DNA of 64,000 nt. It comes from Echinarachnius parma (lineage: Eukaryota; Echinodermata; Echinoidea; Clypeasteroida; Echinarachniidae). The stretch covers positions 1 to 64,000 of the forward strand of contig JBAMJV010009410.1 in the NCBI GenBank assembly GCA_037951105.1. The letters are read 5' to 3'. Shown in pieces: positions 33,299 to 43,426 of this stretch. The position numbers were made by a program, and so were the translations under genes. The stretch's first letter is position 1. Each line of letters begins with the position of its first letter. The notes beneath the pieces are model-generated. The model did no database searches and was not told where the DNA came from. It saw only the letters and a program-made list of their open reading frames with translations.

Positions 33299-33488
33299 GT
33301 ATTCGTTTTATGGGAGAGAAGATCAAAGGGAAATACCGCGTATCTGAGGGGATTGCTTCGAATTCCACTCATAATCTTCCTGTGTATTCCACTACCATTC
33401 CCCATCTCCCTTGCACGTTACCATGACTACGAGAGTAGAAGACATTATGGCAGGGGATTCATTAAGCAATTTGTTTGCCAATGTGACG
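33299..33488 (+). CDS. Gene 2, exon 5: LPP-like helix and degenerate C3 motif
   Basis: Acceptor TCGTATTTAG ends at 33298 and donor GTGAGT starts at 33489; phase 0 in, phase 1 out. It reads VFVLWERRSKGNTAYLRGLLRIP, a helix LIIFLCIPLPFPISLA, then RYHDYESRRHYGRGFIKQF. LPPs have a Leu-rich helix followed by SRVxDYxHHxxDV, where the His and Asp are catalytic. Here Arg, Asp-Tyr and one His-Tyr remain, but the first Ser is Ala and the Asp position is Gly or Arg. Combined with exon 4 this points to an inactive fold. The phase-1 G joins GG of exon B to code Gly. Confidence 0.65.
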
Positions 33489-34377
33489 GTGAGTTTTTGA
33501 AATAACTGTGTTTTTCTGTATTAGCTTCCTGAATATATTATTACCGAGATGGATATAGATTGAACGATGGATGTATATATCATTGGATATTTATGATGAG
33601 TATGCATCAAACGGAAGTGATATATTTGTGCTTTTGTTACAGTGAGTTTGTTTCTTGAAACAATTCAAATAGTTATACATGCAAAGTCTATTTCTCAAAA
33701 TGCTTACAAATCAAACATAACATTACTGCCAATGACTTTGAAAGATACTTATCCTTTTCGCATTTAAGCCTCCACTAGTCGAAATCCTTAAAACTTCCTT
33801 GGAACTTAAGTGTTTTCTCATACTTCGTTGTGTGCTTATTATCGATAGAAGCACGGAACACGTTTAGGTTGTCAAATGTATGCTTGAAGTGTTCAGATTT
33901 GAAATTCTCTAGTGGAGAATTATAACTGTGTACAAAATCAGTGCAACGAGTTAGCGAGTATCACTTTACTTTTGTACTCGTGGTCATATGAATTCATTTA
34001 CCATCAGTCAGAATGCAACTCAGCCCGATTCCACTGTATTTATTCATATCGTATTCATAGATTTGCGACCCGCACGCACCAATGAGCAATGCAGAGGGGT
34101 ATTATTTTGAGCTTTATGGAACCTTAACATAGTTTTTAATGAATGAATGTGGTATCAAATTTTAGAGGAAGAATAATATTTTATGTCTATAATAATTAAT
34201 CAAGTATTAAATCAAATTTTACCAGTGAAATTTCTTGTCAAATATCACCAAAAAATAATAAGTTCAGAAGTAAAAAATAACAGTTTATGCTCCTTGCGTC
34301 TCAATGATTTTATAATCATTGTAAAGCATGTTTTATACTCTTTCAGGATATGTAGGTTTTATTTTGTTGCGTTGGAT

Positions 34378-34708
34378 AATCGGGTCAGGAGCCAAGAAAA
34401 TACCACTCAGGTACAAATTAACAACAACTAAAATGCGAACGAGCATTCCTATTGGATGGTACGAAGGGGTGTGTTTGAAGCGGGCCAGTGATTGGCCTCA
34501 TTCAAATAACGCAATACCAGGCTCCCCCTCGTAAACGCGCTGTGCGGGGAAAGAGAAATTCTCTCTCTCCCTCTCTCTTCATCGCGGGACGTGCAAAATC
34601 TGCGTGATGCTGAATCAACCAATCAACGGGCTGGATTGCCGCTGAAAGCCAACAATATGATATTTTATTTTGTCCTTTGCTGGTCTTTGTTGGCTCCTGA
34701 CCCGATTA
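34378..34708. repeat. MITE, TIR AATCGGGTCAGGAGCCAA
   Basis: Left AATCGGGTCAGGAGCCAAGAAAA and right TTTGTTGGCTCCTGACCCGATT are inverted, flanked by TA/TTA. Located in intron 5 of gene 2. Confidence 0.7.
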
Positions 34709-35143
34709 AGAAATAAACGGCTTCAAAATTGACATATTTATAAAGTGTATTAAATTACCTTTCATATGGTATAAATATGAAGGAGACGCAAGTACATTTT
34801 GTAAGTTTTCAAGCCGAATGAAAAAGAACTTTCAAAAACGAATTTTGTCAAGTTATTACACTTGATTTTCATCTTTTTGTCGTTGTTGAATTAAAAATAT
34901 AATTATATGAAAGCAAAGAATGACATATTTTCTACAATGTCATATATCAAATTGTACAATAGGTTATTGCAAACTGAAGTTATCGCATTTTTAAAATGAT
35001 GTATCTCCAGCCGAGTACTATTCGGGAGAGAAAGTTCGATCGGTGGAATCTGAATAAAACGAGCGTTTTAGCCTCATTAAAACATGCTTTGCTCTATGAC
35101 TGCCATGGAATGTTCATACTTCACCCAGTGGACAGATCACATC

Positions 35144-35430
35144 AATACACATGTATAGTTGTATACACCCTTGGCCAATTTGTGCACAAGTACACAAAGT
35201 TACAAGATCGTAGCAACGAAAGCAACGATTATTTGTCATTTATTTGCCACGGAATTGTTTGATTATTATAGATCTTGTTACATGTTTATATCAATACACA
35301 TGTATAGTTGTATACACCCTTGGCCAATTTGTGCACAAGTACACAAAGTTACAAGATCGTAGCAACGAAAGGAACGATTATTTATCATTTATTTGCCACG
35401 GAATTGTTTGATTATTATAGATCTTGTTAC
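35144..35430 (+). repeat. Two direct repeats of about 140 bp upstream of exon B2
   Basis: ACACATGTATAGTTGTATACACCC...GCACAAGTACACAAAGTTACAAG...GATCTTGTTACATGTTTATAT is present twice. The second repeat starts the region shared with copies 1 and 3; part of it also precedes copy 3 at 55607-55740. Confidence 0.85.
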
Positions 35431-35739
35431 ATGTTTATATAACACAAAGATCAATATCAATTCCGTATTATGAATGTAAATGTAAATGAAATTATATTGT
35501 CTCATACTCTGGTTTCATGTAAAGTATATAGTCATATGAGCATATAATTAGAAATGCTATTTATTTTTGTAATGTTAACCATGTGCATGTAATTTCTCTT
35601 CTTCGATTCTTTAATTTTTACCGTACTATGCTCATACTATATCAAGTATACTATAAAGTAAATGTTTTTAAACCCAACTTTTTGTTTTCACATTATAACA
35701 TTTTGATATAGCATAAGTCATGGAGTGGGGAGACTGCAG

Positions 35740-35930
35740 GGGATCAAACCAAAGACGGAGTTATTTCCTGGCACTTGTCAAGACGATTCATTTGTATATC
35801 CATCGCAATCACTTTCATCTGTATACTAGCCATTCCTACCCGCCAATGGTACAACGGAGAGATGACCATTTTCTACGCAGTGCAGATGACAATTAGGATT
35901 TCATCTGGTTGTGCCGCTTTTCTTATTTTA
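35740..35930 (+). CDS. Gene 2, exon B: transmembrane hairpin
   Basis: Same boundaries and phases as at 6526 (phase 1 in, 0 out). It differs by a few residues (Arg for Leu and Asn for Lys around the turn, Tyr for Cys in the second helix). Here it has an upstream partner: exon 5 ends in phase 1, and the joined codon is Gly-Asp-Gln. In LPPs one more helix would follow the C3 motif; the first helix of exon B may play that part. Confidence 0.8.
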
Positions 35931-36087
35931 GTAAGTGGAATAATTACCAAGTTATTGATCAGATTTGTTTGTGATTCGCATAAACGCTTTTTGTACTTCG
36001 TATTGCAATTTTCTAAACATTGAGTAATTGATCATTTTAAAAGATCATGCTTGTAATACTTTCTATATTTATGACTTCAACAACAAT

Positions 36088-36108
36088 AATGACTACTACT
36101 ACTACTAT

Positions 36109-36176
<68 letters not shown>

Positions 36177-36210
36177 GGCCTACTACTACTACTACTACCA
36201 CTACCACTTC
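36088..36210 (+). repeat. (ACT)n microsatellite in intron B-C, longest copy
   Basis: About 25 ACT units with one AGGCCT break. The Thr- and Val-rich frames on either strand are artefacts. Confidence 0.95.
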
Positions 36211-36744
36211 TACTATTTCTAGTCGTACCATTCTTTTTTTGTATAGTATATGCTTCTACATTTTACTAAGTATATATTAACAATAGTACTGTACTTAACT
36301 ACACACATTTTGTTTTCTTTATTTGTTTAAATACATTATATTGTTATGATTTTATTTTTTTGTCAAATTATAGGGGGAACGCCCCCCCCCCCACCCCCCG
36401 TGGCGCTACATGGCCCCCATACAACCAGATTTTCCATCAAGAGAAGAATAAGATTGTGATAATGATGATGATAGTACATGTATTATATATGAAGCAAAAT
36501 TGTTTATACTCTTGCTCTCACAAAAACTCTCTAGTCACCTATAATAATATTAATATACAACATTTATTAGGCGCTTAATACGGTTGTTTCTAAGCGCACC
36601 ATTGTCGGTCTACAATTTACAGCCAAAACTTATACTAAACACATAAATTATAAATCTATTCTATAACCTATAACAAAAATGATAAACAATACTAAGACTA
36701 GACTAGTATAATAAGTTAATTGTGTTTATACTCTATCTGCACAG

Positions 36745-36960
36745 ATCAACATATGGCAGCGTCCAATAGAGGCATGTGCTGGTCAGCCTCTGAACAAGAG
36801 ACGCCATTTTTTAATCAAGATTTTTTTGACCATAGCTACCATCTCGATTACTACCTGTGCATCATATTACGAGGAGATCAGCTCAAGTGAATTTAGATTC
36901 ACAATTTACATTGGGACTGCTACAATGGTTGCAATTTCAACATGCCTCTTGAATCTAATG
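36745..36960 (+). CDS. Gene 2, exon C: transmembrane hairpin
   Basis: Acceptor CTGCACAG ends at 36744 and donor GTTAGT starts at 36961; phase 0/0, 72 codons. Basic loop INIWQRPIEACAGQPLNKRRH, helix, EEISSSEF turn, helix TMVAISTCLLNL. The sequence is nearly the same as 7353-7568. A second, split copy of this exon (C') follows 500 bp downstream, so gene 2 alone has two C exons. Confidence 0.8.
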
Positions 36961-37455
36961 GTTAGTAATTTTATTTAATAATTGTGCAGGATGAACAAAT
37001 TATACCTTCTAAAAACTAATTTTGCTATTTTGACAAAATGGTTAAACAACAATTTTTTTTGGTATGAAACAATTTTGACTGATATTTGGATAACGTCGAT
37101 AAGAAAACCCTCCAAACTGTTATAAGGAGAAACTGTATTGTCAGTTTTACTTACTAGTGGAAATGCACCCAGTGCTCGACTATAAGAGCTAGGATGCTAT
37201 CATAAATCTTATTGTATAGACAACAATGTAAACACAATTTTCCACTGTTGTATTCAGAATAAACCCCTGGGTTTTCCACCAAGAAAAGAAGATGGTGATA
37301 ATGATGACTGATGATAGTACATGTATATATAAAGCAGGATTTGTTATACTCTTGCTCGCACAAAAACTCTCTAGTCACCTATAACAAAAATGATAAACAA
37401 TACTAAGACTGGACTAGTATTATAAGTTAATTATGTTTATTCTCTATCTGCACAG

Positions 37456-39054
37456 ATCAACACACGGCAGCGTCCAATAGAGGCATGTGCTGGTCAGCCT
37501 CTGAACAAGAAGAGACGCCATTGTTTAAAGGAAACCAAAATGATAGCATTTCATATGTACTACTTCGTTCGCAACACCGAGAAGTTTAATTTGATATATA
37601 AATCATAAGAAATGGCCCACCGATTAGCCCACACCAATCACTCAAAGAGACAGAACAATTTTGTTTTTGCGGCGTCCCGTACGAACATGGAAGTGGCCAT
37701 GTTTACATTTTCTGTGCAGTCCCCAGCAAAGATATGACGTTTTCTTGGACCTAAGCACCAAAATTACATTCATGATCATGTTAAAAGAAGAGACAATTTT
37801 GTCTTTGTAGAATCACAGGTCAAATAAAAAAGTATATATGTATAAAGAAAATATATTAACCAACGACCATTTCAGAGGGGGCAGTGTGGAAATATGACTA
37901 AATATGGTTACTTAGCCAGTATACCTATAGCTTTTTGACGGAATTGTCAGAGGCTGCCATGGTAACAATTGTGTTGGCGTAAGCAGAGACGTGCACACTG
38001 TTGTATAAGTACTTGCGGCGAGCACGTTCGATTTTCTCTAACACGCCTCCAGCTACCGATGCGTACCAAACATTCCTTTTCTTTGATTTGGGAAGGGGTG
38101 TTATACCTCTTTGCTGTACAAAACAAAGGCTTGCAGAGTGAATGAAATGTGTAGGCACGTATTTCTATGGTTACCAGGTGACCGCTTTAAGAAATGAATT
38201 TACCCCACTATTTCACCTAAACAATTGAGCTGTAGTATCAAGATTGCATTGTTCTCGGTCTAAGGCCAATTTAGTTGCTTATACAGTGATTCATATCAGA
38301 ATAATAAATGATCGTAGTCTAGATTATGCTTCGCTAGGGTGGAAATAAATGCATGACTTCTTGTAACAGTATTATCGATATATATCATGATATTTCGAAG
38401 TACAACTATTGAATTAAAAGTAGCAAACATATTACAGTTTTGGAGGATTGCGAACGCGTACGCGCTCGTTGATATCATACAATTCGAATGTCGTATGAAC
38501 ACCCTCGTTCTGACTAGAAAATAATATACTATCATACTTCACATATAATCAGAGTAGAAACAAATAAAAGATATACTAAATAATTAGATTAAAAAAAATA
38601 AGCTATCAGCAGTGCAATGTTTTTTTTGTTCGCTCCGATTTTTCATAAAAATAAGTTATCAAACTAATAGTTAAATCGCCTTTGGCTAGACCAATAAGCG
38701 TCAGTCCATGACAACGTCACGTTTGGGCGGAAAACAAAAATCATGGCGCCGCTCAGAGCATCCATAAAGAGCCCGTGATAGCAAAATATAAACTATGCCC
38801 ATTCCTCAACCGAATTCATGTTTCGGGTGATTCAGGGATATTCGAAATGTGTGAATATAGGTCTTATTACACAGATTGCTTTGTGTTATGCGTTTTGGTC
38901 CGCTTTAATCATGATTTCTTTGACCATAGCTACCACCTCGATTACTACCTGTGCATCATATTATGAGGAGATCAGCTCAAGTGAATTTATATTCACAATT
39001 TTCATGGGGACTGATACAATGGTTGCAATTTCAACATGCCTCTTGAATCTAATG
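37456..39054 (+). pseudogene. Gene 2, exon C' split by a 1.4-kb insertion
   Basis: The left part (37456-37528) reads INTRQRPIEACAGQPLNKKRRHC after acceptor CTGCACAG. The right part (38905-39054) reads MISLTIATTSITTCASYYEE... to donor GTTAGT. Between them is a TTAA-flanked insertion. Without it the exon would be intact and matches exon C of copy 3 (KKRRHC, YYEEISSS). As it stands it cannot code one hairpin unless the insert is spliced out, so it is probably skipped; both flanking introns are phase 0, so skipping keeps frame. Confidence 0.8.
37529..38904. mobile_element. piggyBac-type non-autonomous insertion, TTAA duplication
   Basis: TTAA at 37525-37528 and at 38905-38908 flank the element. 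Left end AGGAAACCAAAATG and right end CGTTTTGGTCCGCT are imperfect inverted repeats (AGnnnACCAAAA). About 1,376 bp. No transposase frame; a 77-codon frame on the minus strand (37925-38158) has no domain I recognise. The target is a TTTAA inside exon C'. Confidence 0.8.
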
Positions 39055-39435
39055 GTTAGTAATTTTATTTGATAATCGTGCAGGATGAACAAATTATACT
39101 TTCTAAAGCTAATTTTGCTATTTTGACAAAATGGTCAAACAACAATTTTTTTGTATGAAACAATTTTTACTGATATTTGGATAACGTCTATAAGAATACC
39201 CTCCAAACTGTTACAAGGAGAAACTGTATTGTCATTTGTAGTTACTAGTGGAAGTGCACCCAGTGCTCGACTATAAGAGCTAGGATGCTATCATAAATCT
39301 TATTTTTGTATAGACAATGTAAAGACTATGTTCAACTGTTGTACATGGCATTATACCACATTAACTTATTGAATCAGCTGTTGGCGCCTGTTAAACCAGC
39401 GCTCTTTGTATTGGCAGCCATGCTGTGTTTGTTCG

Positions 39436-39601
39436 GGGCCGTTGCAGAAAGAGATGCAATCGATTGCAAAGTTGCAATTAATTGCAAGTCTGAAAATTTG
39501 CGCATTTGAACCAATCAGATGTGCGCATTTAGTCACATGATCGAACTTACAATTAATTGCAACTTTACAATCGATTGCATCTCTTTCTGCAACGGGGCCC
39601 A
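39436..39601. repeat. Palindromic MITE (copy 2 of the 7970 element)
   Basis: GGGGCCGTTGCAGAAAGAG ... CTCTTTCTGCAACGGGGCCC, same position relative to exon D as in the other sets. Confidence 0.75.
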
Positions 39602-39934
39602 GGTTTAGAAAAGAATATTTGTTCATTATTTGGGCTTTGTACATTTTGTTGTATCAAATGTAGTGCTTTTATTATAATCAAGTGAGTTTCTGCTACATTG
39701 TCGCTTGTATCACAGTAGGTTCCTTTTATACTCATAATGGTCTATTCGATAACAAATTGTTAAACTTTACCGGGCATCATCGGATTTTTTCGATCTTCCA
39801 TTCATTTGTAGTTTTGTTTGAATGTAAGACTGCGAGTGATACTTAAACAAAAAATTGTTAATTGTGTCCGTCTTTCACATTATACAAATTATTTGTAATT
39901 TCTTTCCGTCTTTCAATTATTTCAAAACTGACAG

Positions 39935-40081
39935 AGCCTGACCATTTGTTATGAAATGGTATATCTATCCTCCGCCGCCATCGCCGTAGGTTTGTGCACC
40001 TGTGGCCCTAACGACAACCCGCCCGTTAGGACAAAAATCCTCATCGTCATCGTAAACTATTTTGTAGTCATTATAACACAG
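39935..40081 (+). CDS. Gene 2, exon D: transmembrane hairpin
   Basis: Acceptor ACTGACAG ends at 39934 and donor GTGGGT starts at 40082; phase 0/0, 49 codons. SLTICYEMVYLSSAAIAVGLC, turn GPNDNPPVRT, helix ILIVIVNYFVVIITQ. It differs from the 8471 copy at a few positions. It is followed by the AGTCAAACCTGT repeat and the CR1-like tail (40640-40960) before exon E. Confidence 0.8.
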
Positions 40082-40639
40082 GTGGGTACAATATTACAGG
40101 AACAGTCAAACCTGTATAGTGACCACCTAAGGAAAACAGGTGATCTCTATAGACAGGTTCCATATACAGTCAAACCTGTGTATAGTGACCACCTACGGGA
40201 AACAAGAATAATGTTCACTGTATACAGGTGAACTTTATGGGCAGGTTCATTATTACTGATTACTTATACAGGGAATTATAGTTTGTGGTCAGACAAGTTG
40301 GCTGCTACAGACAGGTGGCCACTAAGACAGGTTTTACTGCATAATTATTGGCATTTCTAAAGGTAGCCAAATAGGCAGTTGTACCTACGAGGGCGGTACG
40401 TCATCGTCCTCTCCTAAATATTTGGACAGAAACTAAAACAAACATGGGTGCAATGAGCTGTATCACATTATACTGATTTCGGTCAGACTTTCCTGACTAC
40501 GAGCCAAATATTTTTTTCTTCTCAAAATCCAATATGATGATCAAACCATTCTGCAAACATAATGTTTACATTTTTTAAATTGAACTAGTTCACTAACACA
40601 CTCCAGTACGCACTTAATAAATCATCATCACAACACCTT

Positions 40640-40960
40640 TTATACATTCCTCTATCTCAGACTTACGGTAATCGGCCCTTCTCAGATATCAGCCCCCATA
40701 ATTTGGAATGCACTACACTTGAAATTCGACCAATACCCTCAATTAACCCAAGCAAGCCCTGAAAACACTTTTTTTGTGATTTATATTCGTATACATTTTT
40801 CTTTTTTATATTGATTTTTGTTAATTTATGTTTGTATTGTGTAAATTTGTAAAGCGCAAGGGAATGTATAGTGCATTGTATGCGCTAGAAATGGAATGCA
40901 TTATTATTAATATTATTATTATTAGTAGTAGTATTATTATTATTATTAATAATTATCCTG
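40640..40960 (+). mobile_element. CR1/L2-like retroposon 3' end (copy 2)
   Basis: Same element and position as 9165-9480; the RT C-terminal remnant is more decayed and the end is an (ATT)n/(AGT)n tract. Confidence 0.7.
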
Positions 40961-41128
40961 CTTTTATTCGATCCCCGCATCATCATAAGCATGTAATGAT
41001 TTCCATATTTATATATTGCTATTTTCGTTGCGAATGCCAAAAAAAGTGAGATATATTTTAACCATAGTAAGATTCCGTCTTTAACAGCTATAAACCGACA
41101 TAGCACCAGTTGGGATATCATAAAAAAG

Positions 41129-41281
41129 ATGAGTATGCCTCTCGTCAGCGTCATGGTTAACTGCATCCCCAACCCTGACTACAAAGCCGACACGATGGAT
41201 ACGAGAACCATAATCCTCATGGTCAAAATCGTCATAGTAGTCAACGTCATACAGGGGGGGGGGGGGGGGGGGGGGGGGGGG
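41129..41281 (+). CDS. Gene 2, exon E with a poly-G-shifted donor
   Basis: The core 41129-41254 (42 codons) reads MSMPLVSVMVNCIP, a polar turn NPDYKADTMDTRT, and a helix IILMVKIVIVVNVIQ, matching exon E of gene 1. In gene 1 the donor is AAG|GTGGGTAGAT. Here 28 G follow the last codon before the first GT (41282-41283, GTAGAT). Splicing there adds 27 nt, exactly nine Gly codons, and keeps phase 0 for exon F. The acceptor side is poor in pyrimidines (ATATCATAAAAAAG), so this exon may be used weakly. Homopolymer length may be misassembled. Confidence 0.55.
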
Positions 41282-42041
41282 GTAGATAAAATGTGAAGTT
41301 GGGAGGGGGTATTTCCCAACACCGATTGCAATGTATCTAGGATTCTAATACACACACACCCCTATAAAATATAAAACATTGACATTAATATAAATTAAAA
41401 TAAACGAATATATCATTCGAATTCTAATTAAATCGAGATCAGTATGCATTACTATGTAAAAATTTCCCCACACCTACCCTAAATATGGATTATTTCGTTG
41501 TGTTTTGTACATCGCATTATAATGATTATCAATTGTGCTTTAATCCCCAAACGATTTACAAATATACCTTGAATGCCCTTCATAAGTTTTGAAATTTAAA
41601 TAAGATCGCTCAGATTTAAGGTGAAGCAAGCAAATTTGTACACTGTTGGTCATAATGTTGGAATATTTTTTTTTAGGTCAAACTTCATTAATTTTCCCTA
41701 TTTTTGCACCTAATGAACTATTTTAGACTAAAAATAATGATTATATAATGTTTCCAAACTACCAATGTACAATGAATGGTTGAATGGGTTTGCATTAATT
41801 AATCAAGCCTTTTGTTTTGAGCTTTGAAAGGCATGACCTTTCATGATGGGGCCCTTTCCTTCTCCAAAGCGTATGTACAGCAAGTCATCATTATGTGTCA
41901 TTTCTCAGCGTTGGCTTTAAAACTTTCAACCAAAATTGGCACATAGGCTCTCTAGGCTATACTCCATCTAAAGCCGTTGCCTACACGCCAAATGATGCTT
42001 GTGCTCCACCAGGAAGGGGTGTCAACAAGCAATGTCCACTG

Positions 42042-42235
42042 TTTCGTTGAAACATCGTAGGTTAGGATCTGTAAAATCCTCAGACGTCATCGAGAGGAGG
42101 GGCAATTAAAGCTACGGGAATCTCTAGGACGTTCACAATTGACCACCAGGATAACTGATCGCAGATTGCTTAACCTGTGCCGTAGAAACCGGAAATGCCA
42201 AAATGGAGCTTTCGCCGTCTATGAAGAAAACACTG
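42042..42235 (+). pseudogene. Tc1-like transposase remnant, left arm
   Basis: ACATCGTAGGTTAGGATCTGTAAAATCC, then GTCATCGAGAGGAGGGGCAATTAAAGCTACGGGAATC and GCTTAACCTGTGCCGTAGAAACCGG match the right-arm coding stretch, but the frame is broken by indels. Confidence 0.6.
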
Positions 42236-42721
42236 TGGAATCAACGCTTTTCCATAAACTGTAGATCAGAGATCCCTCTAACATGGTTACCGAGCAAGAC
42301 AAACTACCAAGTGTCCACTCTAATCCATGCAACCCAGATTTACCGGACGTCCCTGGACTAGGAAGCCCAGAATATTGCCGCCTGGACACTAGAGATATGT
42401 CATCTGAATGGGTACGAGCCATGACATCCTTGACCGAACAAATGGAGGACACAGGGTTCGTCGATTACGTGACGAGAAGCTGGAAGATGTCTGTATTCAC
42501 AAAACGACTTGAGGTTGTGACGGCCCAACGGTGGTAACATGGCTCGTACCCATTAAGATGACATATCACGAATGTCCAGGCGGCGATCTTCTGTACTCCC
42601 TAGTCCACGGACGTCCTGTAAATCTTGGTTGCATGGTATGGGCTGGACACTTGGTAGTTTGTCATGCTAGGTGACCATGCTAGAGCGATCTCTGATCTGC
42701 AGTTTGGCAGAAGGCGTCGAT

Positions 42722-42904
42722 TTCATAGACGGCGAAGGCTCCATTTTGGCATTTCCGGTTTCTACGGCACAGGTTAAGCAATTTGCGATCATTTGTCCTG
42801 GTGGTAAATTGTGGACGTCCTAGAGATTCCCGTATCTTTAATTGACACTCCTCTCGATGACGTATGAGGATTTTACAGATCGTTGCCTGCGATGTTCCAA
42901 CGAA
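42722..42904 (-). pseudogene. Tc1-like transposase N-terminal remnant, right arm
   Basis: Read on the minus strand from 42904: FVGTSQATICKILIRHREE, then ESLGRPQFTTRTNDRKLLN and LCRRNRKCQNGAFA. This is the paired helix-turn-helix DNA-binding region of Tc1/mariner transposases, including the GRP linker. The DDE catalytic region is absent. About 60 codons remain open. Confidence 0.7.
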
Positions 42905-42996
42905 TCAGTGGACATTGCTTGTTGACACCCCTTCCTGGTGGAGCACAAGCATCGTCTGGCGTGTAGGCAATGGCGTTGGACGGGATATGACTTGGA

Positions 42997-43426
42997 CCCC
43001 GTTTACAGTGAAAAAAAGGCCGGGCCGAGACGCGTCTCGGCCCGGCCTTTTCTTCACTGTAAACGCTCAAAAGGCCAAATGCGGGGCCAAAAGTGGCCGC
43101 GCATTTGGCCCTGCTCTGGAGGTAGTCTCGGCCGCGGCCGAGACGCGTCTCGGCCCCGCTTTTTCTCACTGTAAACGCACGCAGGGCCAAATGCGGTACC
43201 AAATTGGGAAAACAATTCATTGCAAATAACGCGCCTTTGTTCTGTGACCCCGGCAAAATAATGGTTTGTTTACTGTGTTTGTTTACATGCAGAGCGCCAC
43301 TACGACAAGATATTGAAAGGGCGGCCAGGCCCCGCCACTGTAAACGCACCAAAATTGAGGGGCCGAGTACCGCAATTTAAGCAGGGCCGAGACGCGTCTC
43401 GGCCCGGCCCTGCACTGTAAACGGGG
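42997..43426. mobile_element. GC-rich palindromic MITE nested in the fold-back
   Basis: Ends CCCCGTTTACAGTG and CACTGTAAACGGGG are exact inverses. The inside repeats GGGCCGAGACGCGTCTCGGCCC palindromes and GCCAAATGCGG words; CACTGTAAACGC boundaries recur inside, as if several short units were joined. Composition (GC-rich) contrasts sharply with the AT-rich surroundings. Confidence 0.85.

Noticed and set aside
36037..36280. Thr-rich (+) and Val-rich (-) frames
   Set aside because: Translation of the (ACT)n microsatellite.
37925..38158. 77-codon minus-strand frame in the TTAA-flanked insert
   Set aside because: No recognised domain or transposase motif and no splice context; kept only as a remark.
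42873..43352. 159-codon minus-strand frame
   Set aside because: Crosses from the GC-rich palindromic MITE into Tc1 remnant sequence in a different frame from the transposase; chance opening in high-GC DNA.
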